DNA from: Bondarzewia mesenterica | Lineage: Eukaryota > Basidiomycota > Agaricomycetes > Russulales > Bondarzewiaceae | Reading direction: 5' to 3' | Assembly: GCA_004802705.1 (NCBI GenBank) | Contig: SGPL01000037.1 | Location: 1 to 64,000, forward strand | Length of the DNA stretch: 64,000 nucleotides | Part shown: one piece after another, positions 24,765 through 42,933 of the stretch | How the letters are laid out: each line of letters begins with the position of its first letter | Numbering within the stretch: position 1 is the stretch's first letter | Position numbers and translations under genes: made by a program | The notes under the pieces: model-generated | What the model saw: the letters and a program-made list of their open reading frames with translations, nothing else | Databases searched by the model: none | Told to the model about the DNA's origin: nothing

Positions 24765-25257
24765 CACCATATTTGGCGGTGNGCATGTCAGATGTATTNA
24801 GAAAAGAAGTCTCCCCCGGTGTGTCCTGTCTCTGTCGTCGTCTTGTGTACAACTGTTTCACTTGGATATCTTGAATATTGAATTGTTCCGGAGGTATTCT
24901 CAGAATATGTCGCATGCCGTGCGCAGCGCATCGGTCGAGGGTATTGTTTCTGTGCATCGNAGACATCGCCCCCGTTTGGCNTTCGTAAGTAAGTATGAGG
25001 NACCTCATTGGNCGCCCTTGATGGCACCGCCTTCCTTATTTGTCTCGAGGGCATTTCGGGCGGGTTGGANGGTGGTTGCGAGCCAGGATTGGTAGACGCG
25101 GCGATCAACCGTCTGGACGGCGGTGTGCTNGTATNTCGTGCACTCAGTCCTGCCGNCTCACAGGCGCTGAGAATACTCAACCATCCGCCTGATATAAAAC
25201 CTTGCACTGTGCCAAACCCTGAATCCAACTCCTTCCNAAAACTCCTCTCTTCTTNCC
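24765..25257 (+). other. N-containing intergenic stretch
   Basis: About 490 bp with scattered N bases. It should contain the SGT1 3' end and the promoter of the RTA1-like gene. No coding block is recognised. Confidence 0.35.
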
Positions 25258-26725
25258 TTGCANCCATATATTGTCCATCCGACATGNGTCAGTGCCTTNT
25301 CAAATCCCATCGNGCTTAGATTCACCTTAACTGAAATTTATCCACCAGGCTCTAACAGCACGACNTCAGCTGACCCTGCAGCCCATTCGCCTTATGGTTA
25401 CGTGCCCACCGAATGGATAACGCTCATGTTCCTTGGGCTCTTTGGCATTTCAACATGTATGCCCTAGTCAGCCGCGTCGTCCTTGTAGACGAGCTAATCG
25501 ATCCGTTGNCTTTCATCCAGTGACGCATTTCTTCCAAGCGTTCTACTACCGCACGTGGTGGCTGCTACCCACAGCATTCCTGGCGGGCGTGCTGGAGTGC
25601 ATTGGATGGGCAGCACGATTCTGGTCAAGTCTAAAGCCAGATTTACTGGATCCCTACATCATTCAGTGAGTATCCGGCGACATCAGAGTTGCAATATGGA
25701 ACGCGTCGTAATAGTCGCTCGCCGCCTGCAGAACGACGGCCACCATCATCGGCCCAACTCCCTTACTGGCGACGAATTTCATCATCCTAGAAAAACTCAT
25801 TCACTTTCTGGGACCTCAGTACAGCCGACTGCCACCCAAACTCTGTACGTGGTCAAGTTATGATTGCTGCCGAACCATCGAGCTGACGATGNTGTACAGA
25901 TGGATACATTTTCTTNTCCTGTGTAGGTCTTCGAAATTGTCGGTTGTGNNCCTGTCTTCTCATTCAGAAGAANAAATTAGGATATGGTGGCCCTCGTCGT
26001 TCAGGCATTTGGCGGTACAGTAGCATCCAGAGCCGTGTCGAAGCACGAAGATCCAGAAACGGTCCGTAGTGCNCATCCGTCCTCTTTTGCCGGGATTGAG
26101 ACAACTCATCCACTCNCGTCCACGGAACTAGGGTGGCCANATCATGCTAGGCGGCATCATTTTCCAGNTGGTCGCCATCATCGCNTATGTCATANTGGCA
26201 TCGGAATTTTTCTTCCGCCTCGTCAATGACAAGCCAGTNAAGCACGACTACGCCNAANTNCACGCTCCCNNAAAANTTCAGATCCCAAAGAACTTGAAGC
26301 TGATGACTGGNGGGTTGGTCTTCATGACGAGTTGCATTTTCATTCGGTGAGTTTATCCNGATGATCCCNTTTATATATCNATCTNTGTTGTCCCTGTTCT
26401 GATGGCTCCGNNTGTAGATCCATTTATCGCACGGTCGAGTTGATTGACGGCTTCACGGGCAAGATCATCACCACGCAGATTCTGTTCAGTCAGTATTCGC
26501 GNTTCGTCTTCCACACANTCATCAAACGCTGATNTTTTTCGTATTCATGGCATAGACATATTCGACGGTGCCATGATCGTGCTTGCTATTTATGCGCTCA
26601 GCTTCTTCCATCCTGGAAGGTTGCTCGTGAAACAACCTGGGAGCTATGTAGNGCNNCTGTCAGAAGAACACTTGCCTTTGCATTATGGTCAACAATACCT
26701 TGACAAGGCGGCTGCGTACGCGTAA
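25258..26725 (+). CDS. RTA1-like membrane protein (seven-helix, lipid-translocating/stress family)
   Basis: A fungal-specific seven-transmembrane protein related to yeast Rta1, Rsb1 and Pug1, linked to resistance to toxic lipids or drugs. Readable exons: SPYGYVPTEWITLMFLGLFG, VTHFFQAFYYRTWWLLPTAF-LAGVLECIGWAARFWS, DLLDPYIIQ (the conserved 'Y.IQ' block), a region around 25984 with VVQAFGGTVAS, a helix with GGIIFQ-VAII, LMTGGLVFMTSCIFIR, a block reading SIYRTVELIDGFTGKI (the family's fYR..E...G motif), and the tail DGAMIVLAIYALSFFHPGRL ending in DKAAAYA. Many N bases break the reading, so exon borders and the start are approximate; no clean ATG is visible. The stop at 26725 is clear. Confidence 0.75.
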
Positions 26726-27216
26726 ATGCGTTTTCGCTGTTTAAGCTTTGNGGCTGANCTGTAGAGGAGATGACTCGCGTTTTATTTACNGGACAATTCT
26801 GGATGTATCTGATCATAATAACGGTGATCCTTTGATCTCATGTTTTGGCTGGTGTAAAACAATGTTAATAGAGNAATACCCATTACATGGACTGACTTAC
26901 AGAAAGGCAACGTGTAACTTTTCCTTGNAANGAAATGNGATGTCAGAACGGCATCGCAGANGTACATGGGATTCCAACGCGGGCATAATTTCGGATTTCT
27001 GCAGTTCCAGCTTGACATNGTTATTCTTTCGGGAAAGGCNAGTNNTTTACGTNTNGGGATGCGATCATGACTGTGAGTAGCCCATNTTTTCCAGTTCCCA
27101 NATTACCCAAGCAGAAAACGGTCTTCAAATANCTGAGAATACANATCCCGAAGTATCGGGATGGATTAAGATGATGCTCGACGGCAGAGAAAACCCATCA
27201 ACTGCGAGCTCGGCGC
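26726..27216 (+). other. N-rich convergent intergenic stretch
   Basis: About 490 bp between the 3' ends of the RTA1-like and L36 genes, with many N bases. No coding block, RNA gene or repeat can be supported. Confidence 0.35.
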
Positions 27217-27525
27217 TCAACCCTGGCGCTGAAAGGACATGAATGAAGAACCGAAAGGAGCTCTGACAATAGAGCGCACCTGTTTATGACGCGGATTCTT
27301 AGAGCACAAAATATAAATTCTCCCCTTCCGTCGGACAACGTTGCAGCCGTCGCACATGAGCTTGACGGAGGATCGGACCTTCATGCCTCTCGAAAGTGCG
27401 NGTAACGACGATGGGGATNCTGCTGCGGGGAGGACATGATGATGAGGGTGTGGATGAAATGTAGTTTGCGGAACTCTGAAGCGAGTGAGAAGAGGTCTGC
27501 TCGTCGACAGCAGTGCTCGGAACAT
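27217..27525 (-). CDS. RTC6: Mitochondrial ribosomal protein bL36m
   Basis: Large-subunit protein of the mitochondrial ribosome with a CCCH zinc ribbon. The ATG at 27525 gives [16 protein letters not shown], a typical amphipathic mitochondrial targeting peptide. An upstream in-frame ATG at 27573 is less likely. After a His/Pro-rich linker the mature domain reads [20 protein letters not shown] and [15 protein letters not shown]. The zinc ligands C, C, C and H are in CDGC, ILC and PRH. A final short intron (about 27229-27282) separates KQ from RQG and the stop, giving the invariant C-terminus HKQRQG. Two N bases fall in the linker. The gene diverges from the transporter at 27755. Confidence 0.9.
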   Translation of the reverse strand: MFRALLSTSRPLLTRFRVPQTTFHPHPHHHVLPAAXSPSSLXALSRGMKVRSSVKLMCDGCNVVRRKGRIYILCSKNPRHKQVRSIVRAPFGSSFMSFQRQG

Positions 27526-27754
27526 GACGGCCTTGAGAAAGTGCAGAATGTCGCTGCTGCTGCCAAGGCCCAACGGCCTCGGAATTTACTTTCTCGCACG
27601 TGACTATGAGCGCCGGCATCGCTTTCGGCTGTCAGGGTTTGCTCAAGCCTGCAAGCAGAGCCTGCACAATACCTCTATCTGTATCTCTGGANACGCATGT
27701 CCTCGAGTTCCGCAAATAGCAAGTACCAGTGCGAAAAGGTCGACGTCAAAGGAG

Positions 27755-29213
27755 ATGCCTGGAGATGACCGCAGCAGCGCGGCGCCGGTTCCTCATTTGG
27801 GAGGGAAGACTGCCGGCGTACTCTTCGTCTCTACGCTCTTTGCCTTCGTAGCCGAGAGCCAACTCACTCAAGTACGTCTCATCCTCGGAGCCTGCACTTC
27901 TTTACACTGAGTTGATGCATCGCTCTCGCAGTATGTTCAGACGAAACTGGGGTATCGTCAGCCATTCTTCCTGTTGTAAGTCCAAAAGAAAGAAAGACAG
28001 AACATCCTTTGACCATATCTGCGCAGTTATGTTGTCCATTCCACTTTCATGATCATATTTCCCTTGCATCTCCTGTATCTGGTCATCTCAACGCGTACCC
28101 ATCCGAGACCTCTGTTTACTGGGCTATTCCTCGCCATTCGGAGACACCTTGCGCCGGAGAGCCAAAGAGCGTTGTTTCCTACTCGATCTGCTCGATTCCC
28201 GACATATCAGTTCGTTCGACTTGTTCTCTTTCTGACGCTGGGTGCCACCTTTCCCGCTCTGCTATGGTTTGCGGCCGTTTCTCTGGCACCGTGAGCAGGC
28301 TTTAACCCTTTGCTCATGGACACGAGCTTATCTGGTCCTTCCTGCTCCAGAGTCAGTGATGTCACCGCCATCTGGAACACCAATGCGTTCTTCGCGTATA
28401 TAATCACAGTGAAGTTGTACAAACTGAGCTGGGAGACGCGCAAACTCGCCGCCGTTGTCCTTGCGACGCTGGGTGTCGTGGCTGTGGTGTATGGCGGAAG
28501 CCAAGAGCCAGAGGTCTCAACCCGAGATGTTCGGCAGGACTCACACTCTGCATCGTCAGCCAAGACCTCCCTCGTGGGCGATTCATTGACGGTCGTGGCG
28601 TCTGTGGGATATGGACTTTATCAAGTCCTCTACAAACGGTATGCCGCGTTGCCTTCGGATCCAGAGTTCGAGTCCAGCGGGGGTTACACACGGGCATCCA
28701 TGTCAGACGATGCGTTATCCGAAGGCATGCTAGAAGATGTCCTCGAAGATTCCAATGTAGACCCTAAAGACGCGATTTACCCTCCTCCCTTCGCATTCCA
28801 TGCCAACTTTTTAACGGCAACTATCGGCCTCGGTACATTTGCCCTGCTCTGGATATTTATTCCTATCGTGCACTTTTTCGACATCGAGAAATTTAGACTA
28901 CCCCCTGATGCTTTCACCTCGCTTGCCATCGCGGGCATCGCTTCGACAGGCGTCGCCTATAATGCAGGTTTTATGGCGAGTCTTCCATCTACCTACCCTT
29001 TAGGCGTTCCTCTAATCATGCATAAAGATTCTTCTCGGGATCTGGGGCCCTATAATCGCATCCGTTGGGAGCTTACTCACCATTGTTCTTGTTTTTCTTT
29101 CTGATGTCTTGCTCGGTAATTCCAGCGTTATCACGGTTTGGAGCGTGGCAGGATCAGGTGGTATCATCTTGGCGTTCGGGATCCTGGTATACGATATCTT
29201 ACAGCGTCGATAA
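27755..29213 (+). CDS. Drug/metabolite transporter superfamily protein (SLC35F5/THI74-like)
   Basis: A roughly ten-helix EamA-type transporter similar to yeast Thi74/YML018C and animal SLC35F5; substrate unknown. From ATG 27755: MPGDDRSSAAPVPHLG, then the helix GVLFVSTLFAFVAESQLTQ, YVQTKLGYRQPFFL, STFMIIFPLHLLYLVI, a cytosolic loop, FVRLVLFLTLGATFPALLWF, SLAPVSDVTAIWNTNAFFAY (conserved after helix 3), LAAVVLATLGVVAVVYGG, an acidic loop, DSLTVVASVGYGLYQVLYKR, a second acidic loop, FLTATIGLGTFALLWIFIPI and LAIAGIASTGVAYNAGFM. After an intron come LGIWGPII, VGSLLTIVLVFLSDVLL and GIILAFGILVYDILQRR with the stop. All exons are open. The GLYQVLYKRYA block is typical of the SLC35F5 group. Confidence 0.87.
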
Positions 29214-29325
29214 CAATAATTTCCCATTTCAGTGTTTTTGCAGTATTCAATGCTACCAACATCTGTGCGCAAGGGAGTGAACCTCGAGGATCACTACGCG
29301 CCAAGCAACGCGGAGTTTGACTGAG

Positions 29326-29820
29326 GATTTAGGCTTGGCATTGACCATTCGACAACAAGCTTCCCAGCGTTCGCTCCCAGTCACAGTTGACCCACTATTA
29401 TGTTCAGACAGAGCATCTCAGGCCAGAGTACCGCTTCTGTAAGTACTTCTTTGTCCGTTTGTGCCCTTGCCTTCCGCGTGAGTACCAGAGCAGACAAAGA
29501 CGGTTTCGACGAATGCGTGCCCGCATGGTGGAGAAGCCATACATGTGTTCGGTTCAATCCGAGCTTCTCCCACCGCCCCAACTCACCATCACATAGCAAT
29601 ATCCAACAGGTTATACCGCGTGCATTGAAGGACTGGGGACCTTTACATGGTCGGAGCTAGACGATGCCGCACCGCAAGCTCGCCGGTACCTGACCCTCAG
29701 ATATGAGCTTTGGAAGCTCCCCTACGAGTCTTATGATTTGTTCCATCAGAGCTAGGTGTGTCTTGCCGATGCGTTTATTCCAATCAAAGGCCATCCCTTC
29801 ATTCGCGCTTCCACCCGAAC
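29326..29820 (+). repeat. Upstream repeat block, copy A
   Basis: About 495 bp upstream of protease copy 1, closely similar to 32976-33471 upstream of copy 2. Shared landmarks are the stretch around cagacaaagacggtttcgac, then gcccgcatggtggagaagcc, the phrase encoding RALKDW, and caccgcaagctcgccgg. Reading frames in the two copies differ because of indels, so it is more likely a non-coding or decayed segment than a conserved gene. It is absent before protease copy 3. Confidence 0.75.
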
Positions 29821-30083
29821 GCTCATTTGCCTTGAACAGCTGTGAATGCATATGGCCCTATCTCCTTCTTCAGTCTTGGCTACGTATATTTCGGGCTGCA
29901 TCGCAGGGAAGTGCACCATTTGACGCACATATGCTTCAAGAATGAGCGTCATAGGCGTGTTTCGTGTTATCATTCGCCCGATATCTCCTCACGCTTATCA
30001 GATTTCGACAATGGTGCTCATGGCCTTCTACGGTCGGAGAGTCAATCCACATGGACTTGAGAGTGAGGAGTGAGGTCTCCGCG

Positions 30084-30091
30084 TATAAAAA
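30084..30091 (+). promoter_or_regulatory. TATA box of protease copy 1
   Basis: TATAAAAA lies 86 bp before the ATG at 30170. The same box and spacing occur before copies 2 and 3, inside a conserved promoter segment of roughly 270-350 bp. Confidence 0.7.
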
Positions 30092-30169
30092 GCTCCTACC
30101 CAAGTGCAAAATTACTCAGTGTCGCAGCTACTCTTTCTTTGGCTTTCCAGGAATTCTGCACAGTGAACA

Positions 30170-32294
<2,125 letters not shown>

Positions 32295-32517
32295 GCAGTC
32301 TGGATAAATGGTCACGCTGTGTTGGGAAAGGAATCAGCTTTGTATCACCTGAGGTCTCGGTCCAAAAGGTCCTATTTAGTTGGGTTTTTTCTTTTATCTC
32401 AGAGTAAATGTATACTGGATAAACCGCCCTAGCACCTGTTTTCTTCTTTCCATTTCAAGGGGTGAAGAAGTTGTTTTGGGTCGCTCGTGTTTCGTTGGCC
32501 CGTGTACTTTTCCTCGT

Positions 32518-32602
32518 GTTTGGCATACTGCGCCACACCCGAGTTGGACTAGTCTATACTTGACCGACTTTGTTCCAGGATCCACGCGCCGACTTCTCTT
32601 TA
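32518..32602 (+). repeat. 85-bp direct repeat, unit 1
   Basis: Begins gtttggcatactgcgccaca and ends near gacttctcttt. It is about 90% identical to 32717-32802 by eye, with a 114-bp spacer. It lies just downstream of the conserved 3' flank of protease copy 1. Confidence 0.8.
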
Positions 32603-32716
32603 TCGGTTGAGCGCGTTGCGTCGAGTCGACGCGACTGTTGATCTGCCGCAGGACCAACCTGCCGGGCGCTCGCATGATTCCTCACATGATTTTTCACCTG
32701 ATTTCTCGATCGCAAG

Positions 32717-32802
32717 GTTTGGCACACTGCGCCACACCCGAGTTGGACTGGAGCCTATACTTGACCGACTTCGTTCCAGGATCCACGCGTCGACTTCTCC
32801 TT
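32717..32802 (+). repeat. 85-bp direct repeat, unit 2
   Basis: Begins gtttggcacactgcgccaca and ends cgacttctcctt. It is the second unit of the pair, carries an extra 'ga' after ttggact, and is not seen downstream of copies 2 or 3. Confidence 0.8.
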
Positions 32803-32975
32803 GTCCATTGTTCGAAGAAGGATTCTCTTCTGATCAACAATGTATCCGTATAGACCCGTCCGTCGCTACCCCATAGAGACTCGGTCACCAGTTTAGGTAT
32901 TTGATGGGGTTTTGGGCATCAGATCTCGGAATGATTTTCCGGTCGCGCCTCGACTTGCAAACGTCAACAATTGCA

Positions 32976-33471
32976 GATTTCGGCATCGCATTGACCATCC
33001 GACGACAAACTTCCCAGCGTTCGTTCCCAGTCCCAGCTGACCTCCTATTATGTTCAGAAACAGCATCTCAGGCGCAGAGTACCCCTTCCGTAAGTACACC
33101 TTTGTCGTTTGTGTCCTTGCCTTCTGCGTCAGTACTGGAGCAGACAAAGACGGTTTCGACGAATGCGTGCCCGCATGGTGGAGAAGCCATCCATGTGTTC
33201 GGTACAATCCGAAGTGCTCCCACCGCCTCACCAGCAGATAGCAACATCCAACAGGTTATATCGCGTGCATTGAAGGACTGGGAACCTTTACACATATGGT
33301 CGGGGCCAGACGACACCGCACCGCAAGCTCGCCGGTCCTTGACCCTCAGATATTGGATTTGGAAGCTCCTCCCATATGAGTGTCATGATTTGTTCATTTC
33401 AGCTAGGTGTGTCCTGCCGATACGTTTATTCCAATCAAATGATATCCCTCCATTCGCGATTCCACCCGAAT
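32976..33471 (+). repeat. Upstream repeat block, copy B
   Basis: Matches 29326-29820. In this copy one frame stays open for about 195 codons (from 32901 to 33488), but the corresponding frame in copy A is broken, and no family motif is recognisable. It shows that the duplication carrying the protease extended far upstream here. Confidence 0.72.
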
Positions 33472-34024
33472 ACACACACGCATATTAATCATATTACAGG
33501 CTTGGCGCTGGCCCTGTTTGCCATCTCCTTTCATGAGTGTTTCATGGGCGAGGTTCTGCTAGAGCACGTGCTTGTGTGCATTGCAGAAAGCCCTTCGTAA
33601 AGCAGGTACTGTGTGTGGTTGTCAATAAAAGGATTTCTTTTCACCATTCTTGAGTGCTATCTTCAGTCTCCAGTTGTACTCACTGCGTGTTCATTTTTCT
33701 TCGCAGAAATCCAGTGTCCCCGCGGATCCAACAGGCATAGTACTACCGCCGAATTAATTTTTTTTTTTTCCTGCTCACGGATCCCACAGGTATAGTACTA
33801 CCGCTGCCCTATCTCTTTCTTCAGTCTTTGGCTACGTATATACCGCGCTGCATCGCAGGGAAGTGCTCCCTTCGGCACACCTATGCTTCAAGAATGAGCA
33901 TTATAGGCGTCGCCGTTTGTTCTATCAATTACCGGATATCTCCTCACGCTTATCAGATGCTGCTCCATGGTCGAAAGGACAGTCAACCCACATGGACTTG
34001 AGAGCGAGGAGTGAAGTCTCCACG

Positions 34025-34032
34025 TATAAAAA
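34025..34032 (+). promoter_or_regulatory. TATA box of protease copy 2
   Basis: TATAAAAA lies 87 bp before the position of the lost start codon (34112). The flanking promoter sequence is conserved with copies 1 and 3, so the copy may still be transcribed. Confidence 0.65.
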
Positions 34033-34111
34033 GCTCCTACGCAAGTGCAAAATTACTCAGTGTCGCAGCTACTCTTCCTTTGGCTTTCCAGGGCATTCTG
34101 CACAGTGAACA

Positions 34112-36226
<2,115 letters not shown>

Positions 36227-36949
36227 TCTGGATAAGCGATCACGCTGTGTTGGGAAAGGAATCAACTTGGTATAACCCCGTCCGAAGGGTCCTACTTGGT
36301 TGGGTTTTTGTTTTTGTCTCAGAGTAAATGTGTACTGGATAAACCGCCCTAGCACCTGTTTTTTCTTGCCAATTTAAGGGGTGACCTTGTTTGGGGTCAC
36401 TCGTGTTTCGATGCGACCTCCACAACATCATCATTGCCTATCTTGATCTTTTGGAATCTCCTCTTTTGGCTTTGCCCATGCATACGTACATATCCACAAT
36501 TCTCGTTGGCAGAAACGTCTCATCATATGTGAGTGACATGTGAGGCCACTTGAACGTGCCCGGCGGAGTTGGGAGTGTTGGACACACGGCGGCCCTGATC
36601 TGATAGTATCCTATGTGCTTTGAATAGTGCCTGGAGTAACAGAGTCCATGCATGCGAGATGGATTAACAATAGTCTCCGTAGCGACCTACACAGAAGACA
36701 GTAGATTAACAAGACCATTCAACATCAAGGCGTTGCAAGAAACCTACCAAGTGATCAAGCTATTTTCCTAATTCATGATATCTTACATTATTGTCATCAC
36801 CAGGAGTGCTCGCAACTCCCAATGAAGATCAATGATACACGCGTTCAACAGTAAACTATCATGGGCGTGCTTGGATTGAAGGAACTGTTGGAAAAGTCAG
36901 CTTTTGCTCGAGACTCTGAGGATCAGGATTTGCACTAACGCTGAAAGCC

Positions 36950-37130
36950 ACGCTTAGAGTACGTTCGTCTCAGCAAGAACGCTTCTGGAGGAGGCCGCAT
37001 GCTCAGGCTGAGCGGTGTGTGGTGATACACCTTGTCATCGTCAAGAATAGGGTCCAGCGTCGCGCTGCTGAGTGTCGGACACAGGACTATCAGCATGCGC
37101 GCGCGCGCGCGACGGGACGGACAAACCGTT
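36950..37130 (-). pseudogene. Truncated 3' fragment of the Ser/Thr-rich membrane-protein gene
   Basis: Plus-strand sequence from cacgcttagagtacgt through aacgcttctggaggaggccg, catgctcaggctgagcg and cttgtcatcgtcaagaat to acacaggactatcagc matches 40594-40715, the last coding part of the gene at 40561-42933. Small indels and a (GC)n run at 37094-37112 disrupt it, and the homology stops at about 37130. It is a relic carried with the protease duplication, not a gene. Confidence 0.78.
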
Positions 37131-37676
37131 ATCGATATGGCTTGTCATCTAGTCGTTGCAAAAATCGTCTGTTTGACGGGCCGCAAGACACGCACCGCGG
37201 CCCAATAGGGTCCAATGCATCTTGACAGATCATTGACGCAGGAGGACCTTTTCGATGAGCGCCTCACTCATGGCTTACGTACGTAGTGCCAGACAACGCA
37301 GATATTCGAGTGAGTTCAGTTTTTCTTGTTGCCTGGATGTTCGGCATGATGCGGACAAAGTTTCTCCAGGCTTCCCAAGTGTCCTCAACCACCAATCCTT
37401 CACCTTCAACATATGGCCCTATTACCTTCGATCTTGGCTATGGATATCCTGGGCTGGATCGTAGGGAAGTGCTCCATTTGACGCACCTATGATTCACTCC
37501 ATTTGATGCATCTATACTTCAAGAATGAGCATCATAGGCGTGTTTCGTGTTATCATTCGCCCGATGTCTCCTCACGCGTATCAGATGCTGCTCGACAACG
37601 GTGCTCATGTCCTTCCACGGTCGAAAAGAGAGTTAACCCACATGGGCTTAAAGCGAGGAGTTCGGAGGTCTCTGCA

Positions 37677-37684
37677 TATAAAAG
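37677..37684 (+). promoter_or_regulatory. TATA box of protease copy 3
   Basis: TATAAAAG lies 86 bp before the ATG at 37763, at the same spacing as in the other two copies. Confidence 0.68.
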
Positions 37685-37762
37685 GCTTCTACGCAAGACC
37701 AAAATTACTCAGTGTCTCAGCTACTCTTTCTTTGGCTTTCCAGGAATTCTGCACAGTGAACA

Positions 37763-39881
<2,119 letters not shown>

Positions 39882-40560
39882 TCTGGATGAACTGTCACGC
39901 TGTGTTGGGGAAGGAATCAGCTTGATATAATTTGTGCTTTTGGTCCAAAAGGTCCTATTTAGTTGGGTTTTTCTTTTGTCTCAGAGTAAATGTACACTGG
40001 ATAAACCGCCCTAGCACCTGTTTTTTCTTGTCAATTTAAGGGGTGACGTTGTTTTGGGTCGCTCGTGTTTCGTTGCGACCTCCACAACGTCGTCCTTGCC
40101 TATCTTTACATTCTGGAAATTTCTCTTTGGCTTTATCCATGCATCTACACATATCCACAATTCTTGTTGCCGGAAACGTCTCATTATATGTGCGTGACTT
40201 ATGAAGCCACTTGGACGTGCCCAGCAGAGTTGGGAATGCTGGACACACGGCGGCCCTGAATTGATAGTATCCTATGTGCTTTAAATCGTGCCTGGGATAA
40301 CAGAAAATGCAAGTCTATATATGCCAGACGGACTAACAGGAACATTCAACCTCAAGGCGATTCGAGAAACCTACGAAGTGATCAAGTTGTTTTTACAATT
40401 CATGAGCATCTTACATTATTGTCATCACCAGGAGCGATCGCAACTCCCAACGCACAATGATATACACCTTCAACAGGAAACCATTACATCACATCATGGG
40501 CGTGCTCCGATTGGAGGACCTGTAGTGGAAAATTTCAGGTTTTGCTTGAGATTTTGGAAA

Positions 40561-42933
40561 TCAGAGTTTGGACTGACGCTGGAAGCCACGCTTAGAGTAC
40601 GTCCGTCTCAAAAACGCTTCTGGAGGAGGCCGCATGCTGGGACTGGGGTGATACACCTTGTCGTCGTCAAGAATGGGATCCAGTGTCGTGCTGTTGTCAG
40701 ACACAGGACTATCGGCGTGCGCGCCCGAGTGCGAAGAGACGGACGGCGGAGGCGTGAGCGGTGCTAGTCCATAGGTCTTGGTGTTGCTGTCAGCGATCTG
40801 CAATTCCGGCGCGCCAGCCCCCCCACCTCTCTCAAGCTGGACAGCTTCGAATGGACCCTCTTCCGGTGCGATTTCTTTTCCGAGGGCAGGCGACGGTGAG
40901 GACAGAATTTCCTTTTCATAAAATGGATCCGCTCTTTCCGCGGGAAGAGAAGGAGGATAAATTGAAGGGCTGGACGGAGCAGCGGAGGCTGCTCGGGAGT
41001 CTGCTCGGGGATATTCCGGCGCGATCTCGGCTGCAGTGGAGTACGCGACGCCGACGGGCGAATTGGTGGGCACGCTGTGGTCCGTGTAGTAATCGCTGAA
41101 AGGAACCTCGTAGCGACGTGAGTATCCGCGGGTGTGCACCGAGGGTGTGCTAACATGGGTGTCATCGAAAGGGCTTTGTAATTGGGAAGGATACGGAGTA
41201 GTCGTTGGTATGGTCATTGTTTGGTCATTGTGCGGGCCATCGTCCTGCTCATATTGATGGCTGCTCCAGTCGACGCCCGTGCGACGATTATCGATGGTTG
41301 ACATGGGTGGTAAATCAGAAGGGTCTGCAAAGGGATTTTGTTGCAAAGTTTGAGGGTCTGCTAGGCGTCGATCGTATCTCTGCCTGTGACGACGACGGAA
41401 CAGACAGAAGGCGATGGAAACGAGGCATGCTGCGACAATCCCCGAGATGAGGAATACTGCGATGACAGCACCATGGTGGTCGAAAAATCTGACATGGATG
41501 AGTAGGCACCACAGAGATTGGAAACGCAAAATTGACACTCACGAGTGACCTTTAACAGAGCTGAATCCACCAGGATTTGCAATGACATGGGTCACTGTAA
41601 CCGCAGACCCATTTGACTCGGTGGATGTGGCAAGGCTGGTAATCAAAGGAGGCGCTGTCAGAGTTGTATGACCGCTGACAGTTACCGGAATGGAAATTGG
41701 TGTCGCAAACGTTGATTCTGGAGTATCGGTGACGGTACTGGTACTGATGGACGCTGTGCTTTGAAGTCTGCCCCCGAGAGGAGTCAATGCGCTCGAGGTG
41801 GATGCCGCAGAAGAGATAACACCGGAAGACGAGCTAGGATCTACAGCGAGAGACGCCTTAGAATCGGAAGGAAATAAGGGTGAAGGAGCGGAATTGGAAA
41901 ACGACGAAGCACTGAAAGAAGAGCGAAAGGCGTCGGAAGAGGGGGAGGGAATAGATATCGAGGTGGAATCCGCGGATGAAGGGGAAAACTGCGATAAACT
42001 CGTACCGGACTTGGCTTGCGCAGCGGTTTGTACAATGACCTGGGATGTTGACGGAGCAGTAGCGGCCCGCGAAGAAGGATTCTGGGACACAGTAGCCTGA
42101 GCAGTATGTGGGCTTGAAGATACCGGCGTGTCAGAGGATATCGGTGCGGGTGCTGATGATACGGACGCTGATACTGAGGATGATACCTCAGCTAGAGACG
42201 AACCCGCCGACGGTTCTTCAGGTGTCCTTCGGGTGGACGAAGGGATCAGTTCGGGGCTCGAAGAGGGAGGGCTCAACGACACAGAGGTCAATGTTGCCGT
42301 AGTAGTAGAGGAAATCGGGGATTCGGATGTAGTAATCTCCGCGCCGTCCGAAGAGGAACTTGCAGGTATAGACTCGGAATTATTTGCAGATTCTGCTACC
42401 GCCGCGCCCTGGGGGGCTATGGCGGATTGAGCAGCCATACTGTAATTACGATAAGCATCCAAACCAATACAATGGTAGATATGAATGTCAACATACGACG
42501 ACACAGGGATGGAAGGACTGGCTACGACTGTATTCCCTTGACTAGGTTGTGGAAAAGGTGAAGGAGCAAGAGGGATATTTTGTCCTCGACTCGAAGCTAT
42601 GGATCTCGAAGATATAGCCGTATTCACACTGCTTACGGGGGCGGAAGATCGCACCCCACTAGCGGAGGTCGCGGACGAAGCAATGCAGCTGGCAGAGGAC
42701 AAGGAGAAAACGCTACTGTTAGCCGAGGAAAAGGAGGACACGCCTGCGATGGTGGAAGACGCGGCTGTCGGCTCTGGTGCGACCAAAGCAGACGTGGACG
42801 AAGAGATAGTCGACTGGAACGATGACGACGCCTGACTAACCGAACTGACAAGTGATCCTGATACTACACAAATAATTGGCGATTCATGGGGGCAAGCACA
42901 GCAGAGAGCAGGGAAGGGAAGAAGTGTCAGCAC
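40561..42933 (-). CDS. Ser/Thr-rich single-pass membrane protein (mucin-like, sensor-like layout)
   Basis: I do not recognise a named family. The extracellular part is about 450 residues, more than a third Ser/Thr/Ala/Pro, and should be heavily O-mannosylated. One Cys-containing island (YVDIHIYHCIGLDAYRNYSM) interrupts it. After a single intron (about 41539-41490) comes the transmembrane helix AVIAVFLISGIVAACLVSIA plus FCLFRRRHRQRY stop-transfer, then a cytosolic tail of about 270 residues rich in Pro, Ser and Tyr (NPFADPSDLPPM; PSPSMRPPPEAFLRRTYSKR), ending RQSKL. The layout recalls fungal cell-wall sensors (Wsc/Mid2 type), but no WSC domain is seen. The N-terminus is unsure: 42933 gives a weakly hydrophobic start, and a small upstream exon at about 43112-43148 could splice in. 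Its 3' end was copied into the protease duplication. Confidence 0.75.

Noticed and set aside
37094..37112. (GC)n run as a regulatory or Z-DNA site
   Set aside because: It lies inside the decayed gene stub, where the intact copy has a related non-repetitive sequence, so it is better explained by drift in a relic.
42580..42835. Plus-strand frames across the Ser/Thr-rich gene
   Set aside because: They are antisense readings of Ser/Ala codon repeats; the minus-strand frame is open for more than 460 codons and continues into a transmembrane helix.
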